Assembly: GCA_019634415.1 (NCBI GenBank)
Contig: JAHQVJ010000100.1
Span: forward strand, 1-64,000
DNA length: 64,000 nucleotides
Reading direction: 5' to 3'
Source: Myxococcales bacterium
GTDB lineage: Bacteria; Myxococcota_A; UBA796; GCA-2862545
The stretch's first letter is position 1. Each line of letters starts with the position of its first letter. Position numbers and translations under genes: made by a program. The notes below the pieces were generated by a model. That model had not been told where the DNA came from. It saw only the letters and a program-made list of their open reading frames with translations, and searched no databases. This document shows positions 45,134-56,417 of the stretch, in pieces.

Positions 45134-45520
45134 CCGCCCCGCTAACGCGGGGGCCACGCCCCCGGTATACGCATGGGCGATCGCGTTCGGTATCCTCACA
45201 AATTGGCCAGCATCCTTAATAAAATCGCTGAAGAGGACTCGGAAAGTACCCTCGTTCTCGTAGGGGAACGCGATCTTGGAGGTGGATCCTACGGGGGGAT
45301 CGCGGGCGATTTTGGGACTCGATCACTTCGAGCAGTAGCGCTAAGGTATGAATGGACGGTTCGCAGCAAGGCGAGTTCTTCGTCGATTTCGGGCGAACCT
45401 ACAGGGGTGTGGTATAGCAGTGATTGTGCGTGTCCCTCGACGGCTCTTCGCGCCGCTTTCCCAAGTTGCGCAGCCGTTCGATTTCCCCCTACCAATTGAC
45501 CTCCCTTCACGAGCAACACC
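45134..45520. promoter_or_regulatory. Intergenic region between rlmD and the LysM gene, 387 bp
   Basis: The segment 45195-45235 is clearly richer in A+T than the surrounding DNA (it contains CTTAATAAAATC) and may hold promoters for the divergent genes. A minus-strand ORF at 45289-45555 has no recognisable domain and overlaps the next start, so I do not call it. No convincing -35/-10 pair could be fixed. Confidence 0.5.
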
Positions 45521-46852
45521 ATGATCGTTGCAGATCCACTACGGGTTTCTGGCACCTCCGAGCGGGCCGTCGACGTGATCGACGAGTTTCGTTTCGAGGA
45601 TTCGTCTCGGATGTCGGCATCGGAAATCGCGATGCCTCAGGGAGGTGTGCCCAGGGCGTTGCGCGAGGCCGCCGAGGTCGCGGGCATCGATCCCAGCGCC
45701 GAGCTGTTCAACGAGGCCATGCGGTACGCCGAGGAAGGCCATCTGCGCATCGCACGCGAGCGATTGCAGATGCTTCTCTGCATGGTGCCCGACGATGCCG
45801 AGGCTCGCATGATGCTCGCGCGAGTCCATGCACAAGGAAAGCGGTGGTCCGACGCTCTCGCAGCGCTGGACGAGGCCGTGAGCCACGGTCAGCACGTGCC
45901 GCGCTCGCTGCGCCGTGCGATCGAGGATCGGCTGCAAGCCGAGCGCTCGCAGTCGCAGGAGCACCGCGTGGCGGTGCAGGCGCGAAGCACGGGTGAGCTC
46001 CAGCTCCTCCGCGAAGAGGCACGTCGCCTCCGCAGTGAGAAGACGGAACTCGGAGTGCGTGTCGCATCCTTGGAGCGCGAGGTCCGCAAGTGGGCCTGGG
46101 CCACCATGGGTGTGTCGGTGATGGCCATCGGCTTGTTCGTGGGGTGGTTCGCCCTCACGGGCGCGGGCCTGGGCACCGATCTCCGTATCGCCACGGCGGC
46201 GATCCCCTTGGAGCAGACGGCGATGGACGTGGACGTGGCGCGAGCTGCTCCGCGACGTACGCCCGATGCAGCTCCCGCCGGCAGCCTCGCGGCAACCGTC
46301 GCACCCGCCCTCGGAGCGGATGGCGCCACGGTGGCTGCGAGCGTGGGGCCCGTTCCCGTGCTCATGGCCGCCGCGCCCAGCGGCACCGCCGAGCAGCTCG
46401 AGGCCGTGGAGGCCTTGCGTGGTCGTGCGCAGCAGCCCGAGGGGTCCGCTGTCGAGGCGGCTCCTGCAGGCCCCATGGACGCCATCGACGTGGCGCTGCA
46501 CGCCATCGAGACCGAGCCCGGTCTGGCGGATGTCGCCGTGCGGCTGTCGAAGCGCGCAGACGCCATCGTGGTCACGGGCGAGATGAGCAACTACCTGCAG
46601 CGCAAGCGACTGGAGCAGATCCTGGTGGATGCTGGCGTCACCTTCGTCGACTTCACCGACGTGGTGGTGCTGTCCCGCGTGAACGGGGCCATCCACCGTG
46701 TGGAGGCCGGCGAGACGCTGTCGCACGTGGCGCACCGCTACTACGGCAACGCCATGCTCACGCAGCCCATCCAGCAGGCGAACGACCTCGAGGAAGGGCT
46801 CACCATCCAGGCCGGCCAGCGCCTCACCGTGCCGCCGTTGTCCGCTCGCTGA
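45521..46852 (+). CDS. TPR / coiled-coil / transmembrane / LysM protein
   Basis: 443 aa. In order: a TPR-like helical pair (about 60-125), a coiled coil (about 135-188), one transmembrane helix (WAWATMGVSVMAIGLFVGWF, 191-214), an Ala-rich linker, a BON-like region (about 322-388, IVVTGEMSNYLQRKRLEQIL) and a C-terminal LysM (about 391-437, HRVEAGETLSHVAHRYYG, AGQRLTVP). LysM binds peptidoglycan, so the C-terminus is periplasmic and the TPR part cytoplasmic, the reverse arrangement to FimV. Likely an envelope-anchored scaffold. Function is not known. Confidence 0.82.
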   Translation: MIVADPLRVSGTSERAVDVIDEFRFEDSSRMSASEIAMPQGGVPRALREAAEVAGIDPSAELFNEAMRYAEEGHLRIARERLQMLLCMVPDDAEARMMLARVHAQGKRWSDALAALDEAVSHGQHVPRSLRRAIEDRLQAERSQSQEHRVAVQARSTGELQLLREEARRLRSEKTELGVRVASLEREVRKWAWATMGVSVMAIGLFVGWFALTGAGLGTDLRIATAAIPLEQTAMDVDVARAAPRRTPDAAPAGSLAATVAPALGADGATVAASVGPVPVLMAAAPSGTAEQLEAVEALRGRAQQPEGSAVEAAPAGPMDAIDVALHAIETEPGLADVAVRLSKRADAIVVTGEMSNYLQRKRLEQILVDAGVTFVDFTDVVVLSRVNGAIHRVEAGETLSHVAHRYYGNAMLTQPIQQANDLEEGLTIQAGQRLTVPPLSAR

Positions 46853-46861
46853 GAGCGGCAG

Positions 46862-46887
46862 CAGGGCAGGCGTTTATGCCCGCCCTG
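46862..46887. terminator. Hairpin between convergent genes, likely bidirectional terminator
   Basis: Arms CAGGGCAGGC and GCCCGCCCTG pair over 10 bp with one mismatch around the loop GTTTAT. It lies between the LysM gene (ends 46852) and the TPR gene (ends 46892). No long T-tract follows. Confidence 0.6.
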
Positions 46888-46891
46888 TGAC

Positions 46892-48121
46892 TCACCAGTC
46901 GATCGAGCCCTCTTTCCGCCTCTCCTTGAGGCGATCGAGGGCTCGTTTTGCTGGCTTGTGGCCGTCGACCTTGATGGCCGCGGTGTAGTGTTGGGCTGCA
47001 TCGCCGTAGTTGTTGCGGCGGGAGGCTACCTGGCCCAGCCTGTAGTGGGCGTAGGCGCGTTGGTACTTCTCCAAGTATTCGCCTGTCAAGTACCGTTCGA
47101 AGGACTGCTGGGCAGGAACCAGGTCGCCCTTGCGCATCTGCGCGACCCCCTTCCAGTAATGGGCGCGCATGTTGCTGGAATCCACACGGTGGATGTGGTC
47201 CAGCAGCCCGATCGCCCCGTCGTAGTCCCGCTTGTAGATGGTGGCCATGCCCATGACGAGGTTGTTCACGATGTTGTTGGGGTAGGCGCTGCGGTTGCGG
47301 TCGCAGGCAGCGACCGCTTTGTTCATGTCGTTTTCTTCCATCCAGGTGAATGCAAGTGCCAGTGTAGCCATGGGGCGCATGAAGATGCCCTGCTCCTGCA
47401 CCAGCTTCATCTCTTGGATTCCCTGCTGGCGATGGTCGCCGAAGTCGGGAAGGAGCTTGGAGTTGAGCGTGATCACCGTGCGCCAGTAGTTGTACAGGCC
47501 GTCCGCCAGCTTGAGGTCCACGAACTCGGGCGCCGCACTCCGGCTTCGCTCGATCTGATCGAGGGCCTGGAACGCGAGCTGCAAAGCAGACAGGTAGCGT
47601 GACTGCCGCATCGTGTGGATGGCCTCGATGCCGAGGATGGTGCCCATCAACAGGTGCTCCCAGGCCTCGTTGCCCGGGATGTCCATCGCCTTTCCGAGCG
47701 CTCGCCGAGCTTGCTTCGACGAGGCCCAGTACTGCTTGTCGTACCGGTAGTCGAAGTTCTCGAGCATCAGGGCTTGCCACACCAGTGTGTCGATCACCGC
47801 CTTCAGGCCCGTGTTCGGAAAGCGCTCCTCCAGTGCTGCGAAGTGTGCCTTCGCGTTGTCGTAGCGGCGCAGGTAGATCAGCTCGAGCCCCTGCTGGATC
47901 CCGTGGACGAACTCGGGCTCCATGCGCAACACCTCGGCGCCTCGATAGGCCTCCACAGGGTAGGGCAGGTTGGCCAGCTCTTCCTTGGTCAGATCGTCGC
48001 GAAGGCCGAACTCCCCAGGGGCGCGAGGATCGCGCGGAACGGTGTCTCCACCACTCTGGCCCCAAGCGGACGTGCCCATGCCGAGGGTCGCCAGGAGAAG
48101 GGTATGGACCAACTGCATCAT
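46892..48121 (-). CDS. Secreted TPR protein of unknown function
   Basis: 409 aa. A signal peptide (MMQLVHTLLLATLGMGTSAWG) places it in the periplasm. The body consists of TPR-like helical repeats, for example ARVLEIYLRRYDNAKAHF-type units near 80-110 and MRAHYWKGVAQMRKGDLVPA, SYYRLGQVASRRNNYGDAA toward the C-terminus. It starts 4 nt inside the end of gshB, so the two are coupled, though no functional link is known. The last residues (RLKERRKEGSIDW) form a basic tail. Confidence 0.75.
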   Translation of the reverse strand: MMQLVHTLLLATLGMGTSAWGQSGGDTVPRDPRAPGEFGLRDDLTKEELANLPYPVEAYRGAEVLRMEPEFVHGIQQGLELIYLRRYDNAKAHFAALEERFPNTGLKAVIDTLVWQALMLENFDYRYDKQYWASSKQARRALGKAMDIPGNEAWEHLLMGTILGIEAIHTMRQSRYLSALQLAFQALDQIERSRSAAPEFVDLKLADGLYNYWRTVITLNSKLLPDFGDHRQQGIQEMKLVQEQGIFMRPMATLALAFTWMEENDMNKAVAACDRNRSAYPNNIVNNLVMGMATIYKRDYDGAIGLLDHIHRVDSSNMRAHYWKGVAQMRKGDLVPAQQSFERYLTGEYLEKYQRAYAHYRLGQVASRRNNYGDAAQHYTAAIKVDGHKPAKRALDRLKERRKEGSIDW

Positions 48122-49071
48122 CTCTCCTCGATGCTGGCGACCTTGGCCTGCACGCAGTCCACGAGGTCGGCTTCCAGCTTCTTACCGGCCAAGCGATTGA
48201 TCTCCCGGATGCCGGTGGGGCTCGTGACGTTGATCTCCGTCAGGTAGCCGCCGATCACGTCGATCCCCACGAACACCATTCCCCACTCCCGGAGCTTGGG
48301 CGCGATGGCGGCCACGATCCGCCGGTCCTGTGCGTCGAGCTCACACGCTCGAGTGTCGGCTCCGACGTGCATGTTAGCGCGGTGGTCGGACTGCACGGGC
48401 ACGCGCAGCATCTGCCCCACCACCTCTCCGTCGAACAACAGGATCCGCTTGTCGCCGTCGACGACCTCGGGGATGTAGCCTTGCGCGATCACGTAGTCCG
48501 TGCCTTCCTTCGTGAGGAGCTCCACCATGGACGCCAGGTTGCCGTCCGTGGACTCCGTCACCAGAACACCTCGGCCCCCGTTGCCGTCCCACGGCTTGAG
48601 CACCGTGCGCTCCGATCGGCCTCGCACGAAGGCCTTCAGCTGCGCCACGTCGTTGCTCACGAGGGTAGGGGGCTGCAGCTCAGGCCACTGCGCAGCCACC
48701 CACATCTTCTCGTTGAACAGCTTCAGCCCGGCTGGCGCGTTCACCACCAGCGTGGACGGCGGAGCCATGTCCAACAGGTAGGTGCTGAAGATGTAGGACA
48801 TGTCGAAGGGCGGGTCCTTGCGCATCCAGACCACGTCCACGTCACCCAGATCGAGATCCTCTTCGGCCCCGAGGTGGAAGTAGGGCGCGTCGGCGGTGGT
48901 GCGCACCGAGGTGGCGCGAGCGCGCGCCCGACCGGATTGCGCGTACAGCCCCGACGGGGTGCACGCCCACACGTCGAAGCCCCGATCGGAGCACTCCCGC
49001 ATGGTGACGTATGTGGAGTCTCCAGCGACGTGGATCCGATCCCAAGGGTCCATCACGAACAGTGAGCGCAT
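48118..49071 (-). CDS. gshB: Glutathione synthetase
   Basis: 317 aa, the usual length. It ligates gamma-glutamylcysteine and glycine with ATP. The N-terminal fold begins FVMDPWDRIHVAGDSTY; the ATP-grasp core has VLKPWDGNGGRGV and QGYIPEVVDGDKRILL, and the C-terminal signature VGIDVIGGYLTEINVTSPTGI binds metal and glutathione. GGGAAGG upstream supports ATG 49071. No gshA lies in the window. The neighbour downstream is the periplasmic TPR protein. Confidence 0.94.
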   Translation of the reverse strand: MRSLFVMDPWDRIHVAGDSTYVTMRECSDRGFDVWACTPSGLYAQSGRARARATSVRTTADAPYFHLGAEEDLDLGDVDVVWMRKDPPFDMSYIFSTYLLDMAPPSTLVVNAPAGLKLFNEKMWVAAQWPELQPPTLVSNDVAQLKAFVRGRSERTVLKPWDGNGGRGVLVTESTDGNLASMVELLTKEGTDYVIAQGYIPEVVDGDKRILLFDGEVVGQMLRVPVQSDHRANMHVGADTRACELDAQDRRIVAAIAPKLREWGMVFVGIDVIGGYLTEINVTSPTGIREINRLAGKKLEADLVDCVQAKVASIEER

Positions 49072-49116
49072 CAGCCTTCCCGCACAGCGAGGTGCAAGTA
49101 TGCCGCGTGCGGAGCG

Positions 49117-50403
49117 CTACTGCTCGAAGTGGGCAATGATCGCGGCTCCGATGCTGTCGGACCACACGTTCACCGTGGTGCGCGCCATGTCCAGCACGCG
49201 GTCCACGGCGAGGATCACGAGCACCGCATCGGTGGGCAGGTTCACCGCCTGCATCACCACGACCATCATCACCGTGCCCGCGTGGGGGATGCCGGCGGCA
49301 CCCACGGAAGCCATCAAGGCCGTGACGGCCACGACGCCCTGCTCCATGAGCGTGAGATCTCCCAGCATCTGCGCGATGAACAGCACAGCGGCCACCTCGT
49401 ACAGCGCCGTGCCGTCCATGTTCACCGTGGCGCCCAGCGGGAGTGTGAAGCTGGCGACGCGCTCCGGCACCTTGGCCTTGTCTGTGGCGCACTGGATCGT
49501 CAGGGGCAGCGTGCCCGAGCTCGATGCCGTGGAGAAGGCGGTGAGCAGCGCGTCGCGCATGTCGTAGGCGTAGGTGAGGGGACTTCGACCCGTGATGACC
49601 TTCAGCAGCAGGGGCAGGGTGACGAAGGCGTGGAACGCCAGTCCCAAGGCCACCGCGAGCATGTACCAGGCCAGGGCGCCAGCGAGCTGCAGCCCCGTGG
49701 TGGCGGTGACGAACAGCACGTAGCCGGCGATTCCGATGGGGGCGAAGTGCAGGATCCCGTTGGTCATGGTGATCATGACCTCGTAGAAGGAGCGGAAGAT
49801 CCCATCCACCGTCTTGGCGGTCTCGCCTCCCTTCGCGACGGCAGAGACCCCGAACAGCACGGAGAAGAAGATCACGGCCAGGATCGTGGTGTTGGAGCGA
49901 GACGAGTCCACCACGTTCTTCGGGATCATGCGCAGCACGATGTCGGCGAAGATGCCCGTGATGCCGCCCTCGGCAGCGCCTGGTGCGGGAGACTTGGCCT
50001 GCATGCCTCGCGTCTCCAGCTCCCCCTGCGCGGCAGCCATCAGCTCGTTGTAGTCGAGCCCGGCACCAGGCTGCACGATGTTGACCACGATGATGCCCAC
50101 CGTGATCGCGAGCAAGCTCGTGAGCAGGTAGTACGCCACGGTGCGACCACCGAGTCGGCCGACGCCTTGGTTGGAGCCCACGCCCGTCAGGCTGCTGATG
50201 ATGCTGGCCACGATCAGCGGCACCACGATCATCGAGAGTAGAGTTAGGAAGACGACTCCGAACCACTCCCCCACCCTGCCCACCGACAGGGCGAGGCTGC
50301 GGTCGATGGTGCCCGCCTCCGCCATCAGGTTCAGGGAGAGTCCGGCGACGAGCCCCAGACCCATTCCCGCGAAGATCTGAACATGAAGGGGAATCTTTTT
50401 CAT
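49117..50403 (-). CDS. Dicarboxylate/amino acid:cation symporter (DAACS family)
   Basis: 428 aa. Signatures of the GltP/SDF family are the N-terminal helix KIPLHVQIFAGMGLGLVAG, the Ser-rich loop TAFSTASSSGTLPLT of hairpin 1, and the NMDGTALYE motif in the seventh helix. These bind sodium or proton and the acidic substrate. Eight transmembrane helices and two re-entrant hairpins are expected. Likely substrates are glutamate, aspartate or C4-dicarboxylates. A 43-residue stretch between helices 3 and 4 includes ELMAAAQGELETRGMQAKSP. It is divergent from the small ORF at 50482. Confidence 0.92.
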   Translation of the reverse strand: MKKIPLHVQIFAGMGLGLVAGLSLNLMAEAGTIDRSLALSVGRVGEWFGVVFLTLLSMIVVPLIVASIISSLTGVGSNQGVGRLGGRTVAYYLLTSLLAITVGIIVVNIVQPGAGLDYNELMAAAQGELETRGMQAKSPAPGAAEGGITGIFADIVLRMIPKNVVDSSRSNTTILAVIFFSVLFGVSAVAKGGETAKTVDGIFRSFYEVMITMTNGILHFAPIGIAGYVLFVTATTGLQLAGALAWYMLAVALGLAFHAFVTLPLLLKVITGRSPLTYAYDMRDALLTAFSTASSSGTLPLTIQCATDKAKVPERVASFTLPLGATVNMDGTALYEVAAVLFIAQMLGDLTLMEQGVVAVTALMASVGAAGIPHAGTVMMVVVMQAVNLPTDAVLVILAVDRVLDMARTTVNVWSDSIGAAIIAHFEQ

Positions 50404-50481
50404 GGTGGCGGGGACTAACCGATCGGCGCTGCAGGTTGCGGCTGCGCCTCAAGGCGCCGTCGGCGGGGCCGATGGCCGGGC

Positions 50482-50610
50482 ATGGCTCAGACTCCCTCCG
50501 AGGATGCGCTTCAGCGCTGGTTTCGCCTCCTGGATCGTGAGCATCCACTGGTGGCCCTGTTGTGGGCCTGGGCGCTGCGACGGTGGGCGGAGCAGCAGGA
50601 CGCACCGTGA
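50482..50610 (+). CDS. Small ORF (42 aa) coupled to the HDOD gene
   Basis: ATG 50482 opens a 42-codon frame starting MAQTPSEDALQRWFRLLD and ending WAEQQDAP. Its TGA stop (50608-50610) overlaps the GTG start of the HDOD gene (50607) as GTGA. It has an amphipathic Trp/Leu-rich helix, charged and probably not transmembrane. It could be a leader peptide or a small partner of the HDOD protein. No family is recognisable at this length. Confidence 0.5.
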   Translation: MAQTPSEDALQRWFRLLDREHPLVALLWAWALRRWAEQQDAP

Positions 50611-51470
50611 ATCCGTCCCTCGAGATGGACATGCTCGTGGCGCAGGGCCGATCCCTCGGATCCCTGCCCGACGTCTTCCAGCGCCTCACGCGGGTGCTCG
50701 AGGATCCTGCGGCGAATGCCCGGACGATCGCGGAGACGGTGCGCATCGATCCGGGACTCACCGCGGGTGTGCTCGGCCTGGCGAACTCGGCGGCCTACAG
50801 TCCTCGGAGCCGGGTGAAGACCGTGGCGCACGCGGCAGCGATGCTGGGATCTCGCCGTCTGCGCGAGGTGGCGCTGGCCACCTCGGTGGTGAGCATGTTC
50901 CGGGGGATGCCCGAGCACCTGTTGAGCATGCGCTCCTTCTGGAGGCACTCCGTCGCCGTCGGCCTGTGCGCCCAGAGCTTGGCCGCCCAGGCCTGGCGCG
51001 ATGCCGAGGAGACCTTCGTGGCGGGGCTGTTGCACGACGTGGGCACGCTGTTGCTCTGCCTCGTGGAGCCCACCCGTGCGCGGCGGGTGTTCATGGAGCT
51101 GGAGAACGCGCAGCGAGCCCAGGTGGAGGTGGAGCTCGACGTGCTCGGCTTCCACCATGCCGAGCTCGGAGCCCGGCTGCTCGAGTCCTGGGGACTGTCT
51201 CACCTGCCCGTCGCCGTGGCCCGCTGGCACCATGCTCCCTCGGAGGCCCCCGAGGACGTGCGGAGCGTGGCGGATCTCGTGCACGTGGCCGACGTCGTGG
51301 TCAGCGCGCTGCAGCTGGGCAATGCCGGTGAGCGCCTGGCCCATGGGCTGGACGCCGCCGCGTGGGATCGGATCCCCCTCGATCTCGACGACATGGAGGA
51401 CACGTTGGCGTCGCTGCAGCACGAGCTGGACGATGTCTCCGATGCCCTATGTGGTGGGTTGGCCTCCTGA
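50607..51470 (+). CDS. HDOD domain protein
   Basis: 287 aa from GTG 50607. The HDOD fold is a degenerate HD domain used in signalling. Visible parts are RIDPGLTAGVLGLANSAAYS near residue 45, then WRHSVAVGLCAQSLA and FVAGLLHDVGTLLLCL with the HD pair kept, and a later FHHAELGARLLESWGL. A second His pair (RWHHAP) is near 220. It is probably cytoplasmic and linked to signalling by partner proteins. No regulator partner is adjacent. The start fits the GTGA overlap with the preceding small ORF. Confidence 0.88.
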   Translation: MNPSLEMDMLVAQGRSLGSLPDVFQRLTRVLEDPAANARTIAETVRIDPGLTAGVLGLANSAAYSPRSRVKTVAHAAAMLGSRRLREVALATSVVSMFRGMPEHLLSMRSFWRHSVAVGLCAQSLAAQAWRDAEETFVAGLLHDVGTLLLCLVEPTRARRVFMELENAQRAQVEVELDVLGFHHAELGARLLESWGLSHLPVAVARWHHAPSEAPEDVRSVADLVHVADVVVSALQLGNAGERLAHGLDAAAWDRIPLDLDDMEDTLASLQHELDDVSDALCGGLAS

Positions 51471-51484
51471 TCTCGCCACCATAG

Positions 51485-53791
<2,307 letters not shown>

Positions 53792-53815
53792 TCCGCGGGG
53801 TCCGCACGGGCCCGA

Positions 53816-54604
53816 TCAGCTGCTCGCCGAGGTGTAGTGCCGCACGGCGAAGCGCCAGAAGCGCCGGCTGAGCCACAGCAGAGCGAGGCCGGCAGCTGCG
53901 CTCCCCACCGCCGCAGGCCACGCCAGTCGGTGGGTGGCCACGGCGGCGGGCACGTTGGTGATCAGCGCCACGGGCACCACGAAGGTGAGGAAGGTGCGGG
54001 CCCAGGCGGGCGCGGCCGACACCGGAAAGCGACCCGTGCCGAGCAGCGTGTACAGGGGCACCGACGCGTTGTCGATCTTCACGAACCAGAAGGCGCTGGC
54101 GCTCACCGCGAGCCACAGGCTGTAGAGGATCGCAGCGCCAGAGGCCCACGCGACGCTTGCCCACAGCAGTGTGGCAGGGCGCAGCACCTCGAGTTGGTTC
54201 ATGCCCCAGAGCACCAAGCCCAGCCCCATCGCCCCCGTCGTGAGGTGCCAGAAGGCCAGGTGGCGCGTGGAGACCAGCAGCTGGGCGCTCGCCGGTCGCA
54301 GCAGATCGTAGTCCAGCTGGCCGGTGCGGATCCGCTCCGGCAGCGCGTCGAGGTTGGGGTGGAGCACGGCCTCCACCAGCGCCTCGAAGGTCATGAAGAC
54401 GCCGAACAGCACCAGGGCCTCGGGCCACGTCCAGCCCCCCAGCGCGGGAGCGTGCTCGAACATCACCCGCAGGGCCACCCAGCCCGAGACGCCGATCAGC
54501 AGGCCATGGGCCACGCTGATGACCAGATGAACGGGGTACTGCAGCTCGCGCTGCAGCGAGGCGGCCACCTGCGCCCACACGATCGCCAGGTGTCGGCGGA
54601 TCAC
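53816..54604 (-). CDS. ABC-2 family exporter permease, second subunit
   Basis: 262 aa from GTG 54604, which overlaps the previous stop by 4 nt. Six hydrophobic segments. The central phrase PNLDALPERIRTGQLDYDLLRPASAQLL is typical of ABC-2 type permeases of the DUF990 group, which work as a pair with a related subunit. It is the last gene of the ATPase-permease-permease cluster. The substrate is unknown. Confidence 0.85.
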   Translation of the reverse strand: MIRRHLAIVWAQVAASLQRELQYPVHLVISVAHGLLIGVSGWVALRVMFEHAPALGGWTWPEALVLFGVFMTFEALVEAVLHPNLDALPERIRTGQLDYDLLRPASAQLLVSTRHLAFWHLTTGAMGLGLVLWGMNQLEVLRPATLLWASVAWASGAAILYSLWLAVSASAFWFVKIDNASVPLYTLLGTGRFPVSAAPAWARTFLTFVVPVALITNVPAAVATHRLAWPAAVGSAAAGLALLWLSRRFWRFAVRHYTSASS

Positions 54605-55383
54605 GACCCGTAGGCCTGGTAGCGGGTGCGTCCGGCCCACCACAGCGCGCGGGAAGCCAACACGAGCCCCACCGCCCACAGCGCCTGGACTCCCAGCGCC
54701 ACGGGCAGCTCGTCCGACGTCAGATCTCCGAGCAGGATCTCCACCGGCGTCGACAGGATCGAGGGAAAGGGCGTGAGCCACACCCACCGGGCGAGCTCGT
54801 CGGGAAAGAGGGCCAGCGGCGCCACCGCGCCCCCCAGCAACGTCGTGAGCGAGTAGACCAACCCCTCGAAGGCAGACGCCTGCTGCGTGAAGAAGGCAAG
54901 CGATCCCAGGCAGTAGTGCAGGTGGAACACCACCAGCCAGGCCAGCGCGGTGGACAGCACGAACAGGCCGATCCGGCCTGGCACCAGCTGTGTCAGCGCA
55001 CCCGTCGCCCACCAGCCGAGGACCACCGCAGGCACCACCAGAGGTAGGCGAACCGACAGTGCACCCAGGTGATCCGCCACGTGCGCCCAGCTCGGATCGA
55101 GGGGCTTGAGCAAGGCGACCGACAGCCTCCCGTGCCGGATCTGCTCGTCCAGCTCGCCGATCACCCACACCTGAGTGATCTCGTGCACCAGGTAGATGCC
55201 CAGGAAGTAGGCTGCGAAGCGTGCCTTGGTGAAGCCCGCCATCGGTCCAGCGTCCGCCAGGCCCATCCAGATCAGCATCATGAACAGGGGCATCCAGCCC
55301 GCCAGCATCCACAGCACGATCTCGGCGCGGTACTGCGTGGCCTGAGCCACCCCCTGGGTGAACAGTGCCCAGGCGACTCGCAT
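54601..55383 (-). CDS. ABC-2 family exporter permease, first subunit
   Basis: 260 aa with six hydrophobic segments. The sequence ITQVWVIGELDEQIRHGRLSVALLKPLDPSW has the same GxL...LLKPLDP motif as the second subunit, so the two are paralogues. ATG 55383 lies 8 nt after the ATPase stop; the ORF extends upstream but overlaps the ATPase gene. It is the middle gene of the ABC cluster. Confidence 0.85.
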   Translation of the reverse strand: MRVAWALFTQGVAQATQYRAEIVLWMLAGWMPLFMMLIWMGLADAGPMAGFTKARFAAYFLGIYLVHEITQVWVIGELDEQIRHGRLSVALLKPLDPSWAHVADHLGALSVRLPLVVPAVVLGWWATGALTQLVPGRIGLFVLSTALAWLVVFHLHYCLGSLAFFTQQASAFEGLVYSLTTLLGGAVAPLALFPDELARWVWLTPFPSILSTPVEILLGDLTSDELPVALGVQALWAVGLVLASRALWWAGRTRYQAYGS

Positions 55384-55391
55384 CGCGCGAA

Positions 55392-56369
55392 TCAGGGGTT
55401 GCTGCCTGCGCCCAGCAGCTGGGCCACCACGTCCTCCACGGGCACCGGGCCCACCGACAGCTCGGTGATCTCGAACTGCTCCAGGATCGCGCGCGTGACG
55501 GCGGGCACGTCGGCGTGATCCACCAGCAGCTCGACTCGGTCGTCGTCGCAGCGCCGGGCCTGCCCGTAGCGTTCGAAGGCCTGGGAAGGCGCTCGGGCCT
55601 CCGTGCGGACGGTGATCACCGAGCGGCCACCGACGTCGCGCTGCAGCACCTGCAGGGTGTCGTCGAACACCAGGCTGCCCTGATCCATCACCATCACCCG
55701 ATCGGCCAGCGCCACCACGTCGGGCAGGTGGTGCGAAGCCAGCAACACCGTGGCGTTCGTGCGCTCGGCGTGCGCCGCCACCAGGCGACGCAGTGCGCGC
55801 TGGGCGGGCACGTCCAGGCCCAGCGTGGGCTCGTCCAGCACGATCAGAGCGGGATCGTGCAGCAGTGCGGCCAGCAGCTCGCACGCCATTCGCTGTCCGA
55901 GGGACAGGGTGCGCACCGGCCGATGGAGCACCTCGTCCAGGTCCACCAGCTCCGACCAGCGCTCGAGCCGCTCGGCGTAGGCGGTTGAATCGATCCCGTA
56001 GATCGCTCGGTGCACACGCAACGTGTCCGCGGGCGTCAGATCCCAGTCCAGCTGCTGCTTGTGGCCCATCACGAAGCCGATGCGGCACAGAGATCGGGTC
56101 GCTCGGTGGGAAGGGGTCGTGCCCCACACCTGCAGGCGCCCCGAGGTGGGATGCAGCAGCCCGCAGATCATCTTCAACAGCGTGGTCTTGCCCGCGCCGT
56201 TCGCCCCCAGCAGGCCGACGATCCGGCCTGGCTCGATCTCGAAGGACACCGCGTCCACGGCCACGAGCCAGCGGTGAGACCGAGTGAGCACCGACATCAC
56301 GCTGGACACCAGCCCTGGGGCGCGGTGGTGCACCCGAAAGGACTTCGTGAGCTGGTGCGCTGTGATCAT
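55392..56369 (-). CDS. ABC transporter ATP-binding protein
   Basis: 325 aa. Walker A is LLGANGAGKTTLLK (about 53-66), the ABC signature is LSLGQRMACELL, Walker B is ALIVLDEPTLGLD and the switch His is ASHHLPDV. The last 80 residues are a C-terminal extension (RCDDDRVELLVDHADVPAVT) seen in ABC-2 exporter ATPases. It energises the two permeases encoded just downstream. The exported compound cannot be guessed from the sequence. Confidence 0.94.
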   Translation of the reverse strand: MITAHQLTKSFRVHHRAPGLVSSVMSVLTRSHRWLVAVDAVSFEIEPGRIVGLLGANGAGKTTLLKMICGLLHPTSGRLQVWGTTPSHRATRSLCRIGFVMGHKQQLDWDLTPADTLRVHRAIYGIDSTAYAERLERWSELVDLDEVLHRPVRTLSLGQRMACELLAALLHDPALIVLDEPTLGLDVPAQRALRRLVAAHAERTNATVLLASHHLPDVVALADRVMVMDQGSLVFDDTLQVLQRDVGGRSVITVRTEARAPSQAFERYGQARRCDDDRVELLVDHADVPAVTRAILEQFEITELSVGPVPVEDVVAQLLGAGSNP

Positions 56370-56417
56370 TCAGGTCGAATGCCGAGAGAGGGGAATGTTG
56401 CTGGACCGTCGAACTCG

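Noticed and set aside
45289-45555. 88-aa minus-strand ORF between rlmD and the LysM gene
   Set aside because: No domain, no ribosome binding site, and it overlaps the start of the LysM gene.
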